A stretch of 64,000 bases of DNA from Methylococcaceae bacterium UBA7658. Its GTDB lineage: Bacteria > Pseudomonadota > Gammaproteobacteria > Methylococcales > Methylomonadaceae. Each line of letters starts with the position of its first letter. Position 1 is the stretch's first letter. The stretch spans positions 25,769 to 89,768 of the forward strand of contig DLHW01000071.1 of NCBI GenBank assembly GCA_002483425.1. The letters run 5' to 3'. The notes below the pieces were generated by a model that worked only from the letters and a program-made list of their open reading frames with translations, did not search any database and was not told the DNA's origin. Shown piece after piece: positions 44,605 to 52,861 of this stretch. The translations under genes and the position numbers were made by a program.

Positions 44605-46497
44605 TTATAAGACGTCTTTTGCGGCCGTCAAGCGTTCTTCCGCTTCCATCCAATCGGCTTCCGCCGCGTCGAGAGCTTTATCGATTTCGGCTTTACGCAC
44701 CAGCAACTGTTTTAGATGGTCTTTTTTCGATTCGGCGTAGAGCGCGGGATCGGTCAATTCAGTTTCTAACCGGCGTTGCTCGTTGTGGTAAAGCTCAACC
44801 GCTTGTTCGGCTTTTTTGAGTGCATCCAACAACGGCTTGTGTTTTTGCCGGTGTTCGGCATCCAGCTTGCGCTGCTCTTTGCGAGACAAAACAGCAACCG
44901 CTTCATCCTGAGTTTTGTCTTCGGCCCTCTTACGTTCCCCCAGCCAATTCCGGTAATCGTCGAGATCGCCGTCGAACGGCTGGACTTTGCCGTCAGCCAC
45001 CAGCAAAAACCGGTCGGTAACGGTTCGCAGCAAGTGCCGGTCGTGCGAAATAAGCACAATAGCGCCTTCATAATCCTGTAATGCCACACTCAAGGCTTGG
45101 CGCATTTCCAAATCCAAATGGTTGGTCGGTTCGTCCAGTAATAAAAGGTTGGGGTTTTTATAAACCAGTAAGGCCAAAACTAACCGGGCTTTTTCCCCGC
45201 CGGAAAACGGCTTGACCGGTTCTAGCACCTTATCACCTCGGAAATCGAAACCGCCCAAAAAATTACGCAATTCTTTTTCGGTCGCGGTCGGGTCGAGTTT
45301 TTGCAGATGCCAAAGCGGGCTTTCCTCCAAGCGTAATTGCTCCAATTGATGCTGGGCGAAGTAACCGGCATTCAACGCCTCGGCTTCAAGCAGTGTTCCC
45401 AATAAAGGCGGCAACTCACCCGCCAAGACTTTTATCAAACTCGATTTGCCCGTCCCGTTTGAGCCCAGCAAACCGATCCGATCGCCGGGCGAAATAGATA
45501 AATTGGCGTTTTTAATAATGGTGGCCTGTCCGTAGCCGATAGCCGCTTCTTCCAATTGAAGCAACGGGTTCGGCATTCGTCCGGGTGCAGGAAAACTGAA
45601 ATCGAACGGCGAATCGACATGCGCCATCGCAATGATTTCCATACGCTCCAGCGCCTTAATCCGGCTCTGTGCTTGCCGCGCCTTGGTGGCCTTGGCCTTA
45701 AAGCGATCGACGAAACTTTGAATATGAACGATTTCGCGTTGCTGTTTAAGGTAAGCGGCTTGTTGTTGCGCCAGTTTTTCCGCCCGCATTTTCTCGAACG
45801 CCGAATAATTGCCGGTGTAGATATCGGCTTTATTCTGCTCGATGTGAACGATATGGCTGGTTATCGTATCGAGAAAATCCCGGTCATGCGAAATCAACAG
45901 TAACGTGCCGTCGTATTTGCACAACCAATCTTGCAGCCAGATCACAGCGTCTAAATCCAGGTGATTGGTCGGCTCGTCCAGCATCAACACGTCGGAACGG
46001 CACATCAACGCCTGCGCCAGATTCAGCCGCATCCGCCAGCCGCCGGAAAAAGCATTCACCGGATTATGTTCCTGCTCCGCCATAAAGCCTAAGCCGTTCA
46101 TCAAGCGCGCCGCTTTAGACTGGGCGGCATAACCGCCTATGGTTTCCAGGGCGGCATGGAGTTCGGCTTGTTTTAAGCCGTCATGAGCGGTTTCCGCAAG
46201 GGATAACTCTTGTTGCAAGCGCCGTAATTCTTTATCCCCATCCATCACATAATCGATTGCCGAACGCGGCACGGCCGGCGTTTCTTGCGCGACATGGGCA
46301 ATCTCCAAGCCGGGCGGCATGGAAAAATCGCCTTCGTCGGAATGCAGTTCAGTCCTGATTAAAGCAAATAAGCTGGATTTGCCAGCGCCGTTAGCGCCGG
46401 TAAAACCCACTTTTTGACCTTTATGAATAATGAATGAAGCATTGGAAAACAAAACCCTTGCGCCCCGGCGCAGAGCAATTTTATTAAAATTTAACAT
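44605..46497 (-). CDS. yheS: ABC-F family ATPase, YheS type
   Basis: The 630-residue soluble protein has two ABC ATPase domains: Walker A GANGAGKSS near residue 35 and GSNGTGKSS near residue 345. The signatures are FSGGWRMRLNLAQAL and FSGGEKARLVLALL, and both have DEPTNHLD. An interdomain linker (about 240-300) and a long C-terminal coiled-coil region (about 520-630, rich in Lys/Glu) match YheS rather than EttA. ABC-F factors act on ribosomes to relieve stalls. ATG 46497 is preferred over the adjacent TTG 46500. No membrane helices. Confidence 0.93.
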   Translation of the reverse strand: MLNFNKIALRRGARVLFSNASFIIHKGQKVGFTGANGAGKSSLFALIRTELHSDEGDFSMPPGLEIAHVAQETPAVPRSAIDYVMDGDKELRRLQQELSLAETAHDGLKQAELHAALETIGGYAAQSKAARLMNGLGFMAEQEHNPVNAFSGGWRMRLNLAQALMCRSDVLMLDEPTNHLDLDAVIWLQDWLCKYDGTLLLISHDRDFLDTITSHIVHIEQNKADIYTGNYSAFEKMRAEKLAQQQAAYLKQQREIVHIQSFVDRFKAKATKARQAQSRIKALERMEIIAMAHVDSPFDFSFPAPGRMPNPLLQLEEAAIGYGQATIIKNANLSISPGDRIGLLGSNGTGKSSLIKVLAGELPPLLGTLLEAEALNAGYFAQHQLEQLRLEESPLWHLQKLDPTATEKELRNFLGGFDFRGDKVLEPVKPFSGGEKARLVLALLVYKNPNLLLLDEPTNHLDLEMRQALSVALQDYEGAIVLISHDRHLLRTVTDRFLLVADGKVQPFDGDLDDYRNWLGERKRAEDKTQDEAVAVLSRKEQRKLDAEHRQKHKPLLDALKKAEQAVELYHNEQRRLETELTDPALYAESKKDHLKQLLVRKAEIDKALDAAEADWMEAEERLTAAKDVL

Positions 46498-46855
46498 CAA
46501 TGAAAGACGATAATTAAATTACGTTACAACGATTAATCGTTTATTATTACGAAAATAGATAGTTAGGCTTTTTACCTTATCATATTCAAAAGACTTTAGC
46601 TTAGAAAAGACAGAACACTGAAGATAAGGCCGAACTTTTTTAACCGTATACTCGTAATGCACTGGGCCAGTAACTATTTTAAAGGGATTAAGGTAATTTG
46701 TCCTGGTGTTCGTTAATCGTAGAACAGACATCGGTCTATACGGTACCACTTTAAAAAAATGATTAAGACTCGCCAATATTGTCTGAACGGCTTTATATTT
46801 CAGATCAAATAACCCTGCTTCCCAAACCAATTAGCTTGATGATTTCAAAAGAATT
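46498..46855. other. Divergent intergenic region between yheS-like gene and nrdR
   Basis: AT-rich. A 103-codon reverse frame (46519-46830) is open but shows no family resemblance, no good ribosome site and a composition typical of AT-rich non-coding DNA. I leave it out as a gene. The nrdR operon promoter must lie here; no consensus pair is evident. Confidence 0.4.
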
Positions 46856-47308
46856 ATGAGATGCCCTTTTTGCGCCGCGCAAGATACGCGGGTGATCGAC
46901 TCCCGGTTAGCAAACGAAGGCGATCATGTCAGACGACGGCGCGAGTGCATCGCCTGTAAGGAACGCTTCACCACCTTTGAAACCGCGGAGTTGATTTTGC
47001 CGAGAGTCGTTAAGCGCAATGGTATCCGCGAACCTTTCGACGAAACCAAATTGCGTTCCGGCATGTTGCGCGCCTTGGAAAAACGCCCTGTCAGCAGCGA
47101 CGCTATCGAAGCCGCTATTATCCGCATCAAAAAAGACTTATTGTCCAGTGGGGATCGGGAAGTGAAGGCGCAAGAACTCGGTGAAAAAGTAATGCAGGAA
47201 TTAAAGCTTTTGGATCATGTCGCTTTCGTCCGGTTTGCGTCCGTGTACCGCAGCTTTCAGGATGTCAGCGAATTTACTGACATGATCCAGGATTTGCAAA
47301 AAAAGTAA
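46856..47308 (+). CDS. nrdR: Transcriptional repressor NrdR
   Basis: A 150-residue repressor of ribonucleotide reductase genes. It begins MRCPFCAAQDTRVIDSR and has a zinc ribbon (CPFC with CIACKERF) followed by an ATP-cone (LILPRVVKRNGIREPFDETKLRSGM). The start at 46856 is fixed by MRCPFC, the invariant family start. Head of the nrdR-rib-nusB-thiL-pgpA cluster, ending 1 bp before ribD. Confidence 0.97.
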   Translation: MRCPFCAAQDTRVIDSRLANEGDHVRRRRECIACKERFTTFETAELILPRVVKRNGIREPFDETKLRSGMLRALEKRPVSSDAIEAAIIRIKKDLLSSGDREVKAQELGEKVMQELKLLDHVAFVRFASVYRSFQDVSEFTDMIQDLQKK

Positions 47309-47309
47309 G

Positions 47310-48503
47310 ATGCCGGCGCAGGATATTCAAGATGCCCGCTTCATGGCGCGGGCTTTATATTTGGCAAGGAAAGGCTTATACACCACCGATCCGAATCCCC
47401 GAGTAGGCTGTGTGCTGGTCAAAGAAGGCAGGATTATCGGTGAAGGCTGGCACAAACGCGCAGGGCAACCCCATGCCGAAGTCGAAGCCTTAGCCAATGC
47501 GACAGAAGACACAACAGGTGCGACCTCTTATGTAACCTTAGAACCTTGCAGCCATCATGGACGGACACCGCCGTGTTGCGAAGCTTTAGTTAAAGCGGGT
47601 ATCAACCGGGTGGTTGCCGCCATACAAGACCCTAACCCAAAAGTTGCGGGACAAGGTTTTGCCTATCTTAAAGCCGCAGGGATTGAAGTAAGTTGTGGCG
47701 TATTGAAAGCAGATGCGCTTGTATTAAATCGTGGCTTTATCTTACGGATGACCGAAAACCGCCCGTTTGTCCGCAGCAAACTGGCAATGAGCCTGGATGG
47801 TCGCACCGCAATGGCATCCGGCGAAAGCCAATGGATTACCTCATCAGAAGCCAGGGCGGATGTGCATCGCTTGCGGGCGCAAAGTTCGGCGATATTGACT
47901 GGCGTCAATACCGTGCTTGCGGACGATCCCTCGTTAACTGCGCGGATAGAGCAAGATGTTGTCCAACCCATTCGGGTAGTGCTGGATTCCAACCTACAAA
48001 TGCCGCCATCGGCGAAGATATTAACTTTGCCCGGACGAACACTTGTCTTGACTTGCAAGCAGATGCAAACAGAAAGCTCTTTGGATACGATTCCGTCCGT
48101 GGTTCAACAAGCTCACCACGAGCGAAATCAAAATAAAGCCGTTCGTCCTGATCTGGTTGAAAGGCGGTTCATTGCTTTACAAAATACAGGTGCAGAAATT
48201 TATCAATTGCCCGAAAAACAAGGTCGGCTTGACCTTGCCGAAGTGATGAAGTTTTTGGCCGGACAGGCAATCAATGAAATATTGGTTGAAGCGGGTGCGG
48301 TGTTGAATGGCGCGCTATTGGCTGAAAATCTGGTTGATGAATGGATTATCTACATGGCTCCGAAAATTTTAGGTGACCAAGGTAAGGGATTATTTCATTT
48401 GCCGAAGTTGGAGAAATTGGCCGATTGTAAAAACCTCAGAATAACTAATTTTCAACAAGTTGGAAAAGATATAAGATGGATTTGTAAATCAGACAAGCAG
48501 TAG
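47310..48503 (+). CDS. ribD: Bifunctional riboflavin deaminase/reductase, with in-frame repeat insertion
   Basis: RibD deaminates and then reduces the pyrimidine intermediate in riboflavin synthesis. The deaminase domain (1-145) has the zinc motifs QPHAEVEAL and EPCSHHGRTPPC. The reductase domain (about 150-397) has RPFVRSKLAMSLDGRTA, SGESQWITS and EILVEAGAVLNG. Between VLTCKQ and LQNTGAEIYQLP, residues about 262-290 (VQQAHHERNQNKAVRPDLV) have no counterpart in the family. Their DNA is a palindromic repeat (48102-48168). The frame remains open. The insert lies on the loop before a core strand, so the enzyme may remain active. Confidence 0.95.
   Translation: MPAQDIQDARFMARALYLARKGLYTTDPNPRVGCVLVKEGRIIGEGWHKRAGQPHAEVEALANATEDTTGATSYVTLEPCSHHGRTPPCCEALVKAGINRVVAAIQDPNPKVAGQGFAYLKAAGIEVSCGVLKADALVLNRGFILRMTENRPFVRSKLAMSLDGRTAMASGESQWITSSEARADVHRLRAQSSAILTGVNTVLADDPSLTARIEQDVVQPIRVVLDSNLQMPPSAKILTLPGRTLVLTCKQMQTESSLDTIPSVVQQAHHERNQNKAVRPDLVERRFIALQNTGAEIYQLPEKQGRLDLAEVMKFLAGQAINEILVEAGAVLNGALLAENLVDEWIIYMAPKILGDQGKGLFHLPKLEKLADCKNLRITNFQQVGKDIRWICKSDKQ
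48102..48168. repeat. Palindromic repeat inserted inside ribD, copy B
   Basis: The arms TTCAACAAGCTCACCACGAG and the complement of TCGTCCTGATCTGGTTGAAAG agree at about 16 of 21 positions. The words CAAGCTCACCA, CGAGCGAAATCAA and CCGTTCGTCCTGA match copy A (23655-23758, reverse strand) in order and spacing, apart from a longer spacer in copy A. Its 67 bp plus flanking change keeps the ribD frame open. Confidence 0.75.
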
Positions 48504-48562
48504 GAGATTATTTTTTTTGGATAGATTCCATTAGTTTTCCTTTATATGTAACAGAGGTGGTC

Positions 48563-49420
48563 ATGGATTTTATTAATGAAGAATTTGAAGCTTTTAAATC
48601 ATCCGTAAATAGGATGCGTTGGTTTATCATTACTTCGGTTGTAATATCAGCTTTAATTTTAATTCATACCTATATAGAACAATTCAGTTTTCAAGAGCAT
48701 CAGTTAGCATCGATTTATGGACACAGATTAGATGTTAAAACAAGTGACCTCCAAAATTGCAGAAAAGAGTTTATTAAAGCTCACGACTTAAAAATAGCTC
48801 CTCCTGACAAATGCAGTAATGTATCAGAAAAAATATTAGAACAAATAAAAACAGGTAATATCGAAGATTTAAGAAAAAAATACTCAACATTGAAATTCGA
48901 AATTAAACGAACTAATAATACACTTAGAAATACTGAACTTGGAAAAAGACAAATGCCTCTTTTGGGAATTGAAGTCCCAACAAATGATTTTTTGAATGTA
49001 ATGTCATTAATGTCAACTGTTATTGTGGTAGGCGTTTGGGTGAATCTTCTAGGCGTTCATGCTTCATTGAATGCGTTAAAAAAGCATAATGAACCAAAAA
49101 TTATTGAATTAGCTCGTTTAAACACATTATTTTTAACACATTTAGAAACTGAAAGTGGTCAACTTTTAGCAAAAATAGTAAGGTTGATTGTAATATGGCT
49201 TCCATTTATTTCTATATTAACATCGGTGTTTATTTCCATTATGATGATTGTTATTGAAAAATATGTAAATAATGAGGAGTCATCTTTTTATGGAACTTTA
49301 GGTTATGTGTTATTTAATGTTATTTTTATTTCTTTGGTTATTGGTGTTCATTTCTGGATCGCATTTGAATGTAGATATTTAATAAAAGATATTAATAGTT
49401 TTTTTGACACAAAATCATAA
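48563..49420 (+). CDS. AT-rich four-helix membrane protein inserted in rib operon
   Basis: From ATG 48563 (AGAGG upstream) the product is 285 residues. One helix lies near the N-terminus (MRWFIITSVVISALILIHTYI). A soluble helical segment (about 45-140) with a lone cysteine pair (NCRKEF, DKCSNV) follows. Then come three more helices: NVMSLMSTVIVVGVWVNLL, IVRLIVIWLPFISILTSVFISIMMIVI and LGYVLFNVIFISLVIGVHFW. The gene is strikingly AT-rich, with codons like AAA, ATT, TTA dominant, unlike ribD and ribE on either side. It must have been acquired. No family recognised. It is co-directional with the rib genes, with the ribE start 14 bp after its stop. Confidence 0.8.
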   Translation: MDFINEEFEAFKSSVNRMRWFIITSVVISALILIHTYIEQFSFQEHQLASIYGHRLDVKTSDLQNCRKEFIKAHDLKIAPPDKCSNVSEKILEQIKTGNIEDLRKKYSTLKFEIKRTNNTLRNTELGKRQMPLLGIEVPTNDFLNVMSLMSTVIVVGVWVNLLGVHASLNALKKHNEPKIIELARLNTLFLTHLETESGQLLAKIVRLIVIWLPFISILTSVFISIMMIVIEKYVNNEESSFYGTLGYVLFNVIFISLVIGVHFWIAFECRYLIKDINSFFDTKS

Positions 49421-49434
49421 GATTACTCATTAAA

Positions 49435-50094
49435 ATGTTCACCGGAATAATCGCCGCCATCGGCAAAATTGCAAACTTAGAAAATAAAGGCGGTGACTGC
49501 CGCTTAACCATCAACACGGGAAAACTACCATTATCAGATACCCAACTAGGCGACAGCATCGCTGTTAACGGCGTGTGCTTGACGGCCATTGAACTCAGTA
49601 AGCAGCATTTTTGCGCGGATGTTTCCAATGAAACCCTGTCCAGATCGACGTTAAAAAATGCCGTAGCCGGATCGCCCGTCAATCTGGAACTGGCGCTCAA
49701 GCCGACGACACGCATGGGTGGTCATATCGTCAGCGGTCATGTTGACGGCATCGGCGAACTTACCGAAATTGAACCGGATGCCCGTTCTGTCCGGCTGACG
49801 TTTAAAGCCCCCAGCGAGCTGGCAAAATACATCGCCGAAAAAGGCTCGATCTGTATTGACGGCATCAGCTTAACCGTGAATTCAGTCAATGGCCCTACGT
49901 TTAACGTCAATATTGTGCCGCATACCTTAAAAGAGACGACTTTGGCGGACATTAAAGTAGGCGATAAGGTGAATCTTGAGGTCGATTTATTGGCTCGTTA
50001 TCTGGAACGCTTATTGTTGGGCGAAAAAGCCGCACACACCAAGTCTGTAATAACGGAGAAATTCTTACAAGACACCGGTTTTTTACCTGGTTAA
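49435..50094 (+). CDS. ribE: Riboflavin synthase alpha chain
   Basis: Riboflavin synthase dismutates two 6,7-dimethyl-8-ribityllumazine molecules. The 219-residue protein starts MFTGIIAAIGKI and repeats the lumazine-binding fold twice: GDSIAVNGVCLTAIEL near 41-56 with VSNETLSRSTL, and IAEKGSICIDGISLTVNSV near 138-155. MGGHIVSGHVDGIGEL marks the domain boundary. Normal length. It lies directly after the AT-rich membrane gene. Confidence 0.96.
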   Translation: MFTGIIAAIGKIANLENKGGDCRLTINTGKLPLSDTQLGDSIAVNGVCLTAIELSKQHFCADVSNETLSRSTLKNAVAGSPVNLELALKPTTRMGGHIVSGHVDGIGELTEIEPDARSVRLTFKAPSELAKYIAEKGSICIDGISLTVNSVNGPTFNVNIVPHTLKETTLADIKVGDKVNLEVDLLARYLERLLLGEKAAHTKSVITEKFLQDTGFLPG

Positions 50095-50131
50095 TCGTTG
50101 GTTACCCAAAAAATTCGACTCATCAATCAAA

Positions 50132-50425
50132 ATGGACGACAAACTTCAAACTATCAGTTGCGACCGGCACAGCGAAACCCTTTGTGCTGTTGTTTGCCGT
50201 CATCTGGTAAATAGCAACGGTCATCCTTTAGGTTTTGTCGAGAACAGTTCCGAACCGGACGACTTGCAAGGCTGGTGCTACGCCTGCGAATATTTTTTTC
50301 AGCAACAAGACGAAATGACCGAGGAATTTAAGCGTTTTTGCGACATTGCCGTAGTCTGTATAAATTGTTATGCCGATATCAAAGCCAAACACAGCTTAAG
50401 CGCCTTGTTCGGTGCTAACGCCTGA
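50132..50425 (+). CDS. Cysteine-rich 97-residue hypothetical protein
   Basis: The product (MDDKLQTISCDRHSETLCAVV...) has eight cysteines. Several are paired as ISCDRHSETLCAVVCRH, GWCYACEYFF and VVCINCYADIK, which suggests a zinc-ribbon fold. Hydrophobic content is low, so it is cytoplasmic. It sits between ribE (37 bp) and ribBX (12 bp to its ATG) in the same direction, so it is probably co-transcribed. I do not recognise a named family; similar small CxxC proteins occur as stand-alone genes in Proteobacteria. Role unknown. Confidence 0.7.
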   Translation: MDDKLQTISCDRHSETLCAVVCRHLVNSNGHPLGFVENSSEPDDLQGWCYACEYFFQQQDEMTEEFKRFCDIAVVCINCYADIKAKHSLSALFGANA

Positions 50426-50437
50426 TTTTTGAACATT

Positions 50438-51574
50438 ATGAATACGATCGAAGAAATTATCGAAGATTTACGCCAGGGCAAGATGGTCATCATCATGGAT
50501 GACGAAGACCGCGAAAATGAAGGTGATTTGGTCATGGCGGCGGCGTTTACCCGCCCGGAAGACATCAACTTTATGGCGCGGTACGGGCGTGGCTTGATTT
50601 GCTTAACATTAACCAGCGAGCGCTGCCAGCAATTGCGTTTGCCGTTAATGATTAATGAAAACAAGACCACACATTCGACTAATTTCACCGTATCTATTGA
50701 AGCCGCCACCGGCGTGACCACAGGTATTTCCGCGGCGGATCGCGCCCGTACCGTACAATGCGCGGTTGCAACCGCTGCCAAACCGGAAGACTTGGTGCAA
50801 CCCGGCCACATCTTTCCCTTGATGGCGAAATCCGGCGGTGTCTTGAACCGGGCAGGACATACCGAAGCCGGTTGCGACCTCGCGCGGCTGGCAGGCGTAG
50901 AACCAGCCGCCGTCATCGTCGAAATCCTCAACGACGACGGCTCGATGGCGAGGAAACCCGATCTGGAAAAATTCGCCCAGCACCATAACCTAAAAATCGG
51001 TACAATCTCCGACCTGATTCATTACCGCATTCAGCATGAAAACACCCTGGAACGCATCAGCGAATGTTCATTCCCGACAGAATTCGGCGATTTCAAGCTA
51101 TTTGCGTACCAAGACCGCAACGACAACAATTTGCACCTGGCCTTGGTGATGGGCAATGTTGCCGACGGCAAACCGGTTTTAGTCCGTGTTCACGCCCGTA
51201 ATTTGATCGACGACGTATTTTCATCCAAACGTTCCGACCGCAGTATTCCGATGCGGGTTGCCATGCAAAAAATCGCCAAGGAGGGCCGCGGCGTACTGGT
51301 CGTCATCCGGCAAAGCGAAAGCAACAAAAGCCTGGTGGAATTGATTCACCGCTACCAGCTTGAGGATAACGGTGTGTCGCCGCCAATACCTGAAGCCCCG
51401 GATTGGCGCATGACCGGTACAGGCGCGCGCATCTTGTCAGACCTTGGCGTCTATAAACTGAAAGTGCTGGGCGCACAGAAAAAATACGTCGGTCTCGCCG
51501 GTTTCGACATGGAGGTGACCGAGCATGTCAGCTGCGATGTTTGGGAAGAGCCGGAACCCGTTAAAATAGTTTAA
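50438..51574 (+). CDS. ribBX: DHBP synthase with degenerate GTP cyclohydrolase II domain (RibBX)
   Basis: The N-terminal domain (1-200) is 3,4-dihydroxy-2-butanone-4-phosphate synthase: MDDEDRENEGDLVMAA and GHTEAGCDLARLAG hold its metal and catalytic residues. The C-terminal domain (about 205-370) follows the GTP cyclohydrolase II fold but lacks its zinc site. Where RibA has ECLTGD...CDCG, this has ARNLIDDVFSSKRSDRS, with no cysteines. The GTP-binding arginine region is also changed. Such RibBX fusions are known from Shewanella and others and keep only RibB activity, so a separate ribA must exist elsewhere. ATG 50438 is chosen over TTG 50429. Confidence 0.88.
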   Translation: MNTIEEIIEDLRQGKMVIIMDDEDRENEGDLVMAAAFTRPEDINFMARYGRGLICLTLTSERCQQLRLPLMINENKTTHSTNFTVSIEAATGVTTGISAADRARTVQCAVATAAKPEDLVQPGHIFPLMAKSGGVLNRAGHTEAGCDLARLAGVEPAAVIVEILNDDGSMARKPDLEKFAQHHNLKIGTISDLIHYRIQHENTLERISECSFPTEFGDFKLFAYQDRNDNNLHLALVMGNVADGKPVLVRVHARNLIDDVFSSKRSDRSIPMRVAMQKIAKEGRGVLVVIRQSESNKSLVELIHRYQLEDNGVSPPIPEAPDWRMTGTGARILSDLGVYKLKVLGAQKKYVGLAGFDMEVTEHVSCDVWEEPEPVKIV

Positions 51575-51606
51575 ATTTAAAATTCAAGAAATCATTGAGA
51601 ACAAGC

Positions 51607-52080
51607 ATGTCTGAAATCACTACATTCGAAGGCAATTTAACCGCGCAAGGCCGTACGGTGTGCATCGTCGCATCGCGCTTTAACAGCTTTATCGTCGAGC
51701 AACTGCAAGCAGGCGCCATCGATGCTTTAGTCCGTCACGGCGCCGACCGGGCGAACATCCATATCGTCAAAGCACCCGGCGCGTTTGAATTGCCGCTGGT
51801 AGTGCAACGGGTAGCTGCGGCTAAAAAATACGACGCCATCATCGCCATCGGAGCAGTTATTCGCGGCGGCACCCCGCATTTCGAGTATGTCGCGGGCGAA
51901 TGCGTGAAAGGTATTGCCCAAGTCTCGTTGCAATTCAGCGTCCCCGTCAGCTTCGGGGTATTGACGGTAGACACCATCGAGCAAGCCATCGAACGCGCGG
52001 GCACCAAAGCGGGTAACAAAGGGGCGGAAGCGGCAATGTCGGCCATTGAAATGATGAGTTTGCTGGACAATTTAGCCTAA
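51607..52080 (+). CDS. ribH: 6,7-dimethyl-8-ribityllumazine synthase
   Basis: From ATG 51607 the 157-residue protein has the lumazine synthase sequence: VASRFNSFIVEQLQAGAIDAL, KAPGAFELPLVVQRVAA, AIGAVIRGGTPHFEYVAGE with the catalytic histidine, and FGVLTVDTIEQAIERAGTKAGNKGAEAAMSAIEM. It catalyses the penultimate step and forms icosahedral or pentameric particles. A TTG at 51595 is in frame but unlikely. The stop is 1 bp from nusB. Confidence 0.96.
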   Translation: MSEITTFEGNLTAQGRTVCIVASRFNSFIVEQLQAGAIDALVRHGADRANIHIVKAPGAFELPLVVQRVAAAKKYDAIIAIGAVIRGGTPHFEYVAGECVKGIAQVSLQFSVPVSFGVLTVDTIEQAIERAGTKAGNKGAEAAMSAIEMMSLLDNLA

Positions 52081-52081
52081 C

Positions 52082-52513
52082 ATGAGCCAAGCGAAAACCA
52101 ATGCCCGTAAAGCCGCGCTGCAAGCGCTGTACCAATGGCAAATGACCGGGCAAAGTTTGCTCGGAATCGAACAACAGTTTTGCGAAGGCGAAGACGACTG
52201 GTTAAAGAATGCGCAAAAAAGCTATTTCCGTGACTTATTGCACGGCATTCCGCAACATCTGGAAGTCATCGATGCCGCGATGTCGGATTTTGTCGACCGT
52301 CCTGTAGATATTATCGATCCCGTCGAACGCGCAATTCTGCGCTTGGGTGTTTATGAGTTGTTATTTAAGATCGAAATGCCCTACCGCGTTGTACTTAACG
52401 AAGCGATTAACCTTGCCAAGGAGTTCGGCGCCGATGGCAGTCATAAGTATGTTAACGGGATTTTGGATAAGGTTGCGCAAGAGAAGCGCGTTATTGAGAC
52501 TAGGAATCGATAA
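52082..52513 (+). CDS. nusB: Transcription antitermination factor NusB
   Basis: The 143-residue protein begins KTNARKAALQALYQWQMTG and contains DPVERAILRLGVYELLFK and VVLNEAINLAKEFG, the all-helical NusB fold that binds boxA RNA with NusE. Normal length and position after ribH. After its stop, thiL would normally follow closely, but here 350 bp with a toxin remnant intervene. Confidence 0.96.
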   Translation: MSQAKTNARKAALQALYQWQMTGQSLLGIEQQFCEGEDDWLKNAQKSYFRDLLHGIPQHLEVIDAAMSDFVDRPVDIIDPVERAILRLGVYELLFKIEMPYRVVLNEAINLAKEFGADGSHKYVNGILDKVAQEKRVIETRNR

Positions 52514-52569
52514 ACTAAATCATAAAATTCAAGTAGGCTGAAAATTTCTGCCCAGCGCCAAGACAGAGC

Positions 52570-52852
52570 GGGATCAACTGGACAACAGAGCAAAAAGTCC
52601 AGTTTGAGAAGCAATTGGGGAAATGCCTTGAAAACCTGCGTATTACCGCCAATAAGTTACGCAATTACGATTTTGCTTACAAAATAAAACTGCGCTCGTC
52701 CGGTACCGTTGGTTTATGAGGTTGATGACCAAGACATTGTTATTTTCGCCATCGCTGTCGGTAAAAGAGAAAACAATGACGTTTATGATGAGGCGAAGGA
52801 CAGGACGAAATCATATAAACCGTCATTACATCTTCATTTTTTTATTTTATAG
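52570..52852 (+). pseudogene. RelE/StbE-type toxin gene remnant
   Basis: One phase reads INWTTEQKVQFEKQLGK then CLENLRITANKLRNYDFAYKIKLRSSG and stops at TGA. The next phase continues LVYEVDDQDIVIFAIAVGKRENNDVYDEAKDRTK to TAG 52852. Together these match the RelE-superfamily pattern, where KIKLRSSGYRLVYEV and VIAVGKRERNxVY are typical. Restoring one T in each of two places (GGTTACCGT and CGTTTG, near 52705-52712) would rejoin the frames. There is no start codon, part of the N-terminal helix pair is missing, and no antitoxin gene is seen. So this is a decayed toxin lodged between nusB and thiL. Confidence 0.75.
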
Positions 52853-52861
52853 CTTATCAAT

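Noticed and set aside
46519..46830. Reverse-strand 103-codon frame before nrdR
   Set aside because: AT-rich non-coding composition, no good ribosome site, no family signature. Could still be real but is unsupported.
46498..50438. FMN riboswitch in the rib operon
   Set aside because: No RFN-type leader was seen upstream of ribD, ribE or ribBX.
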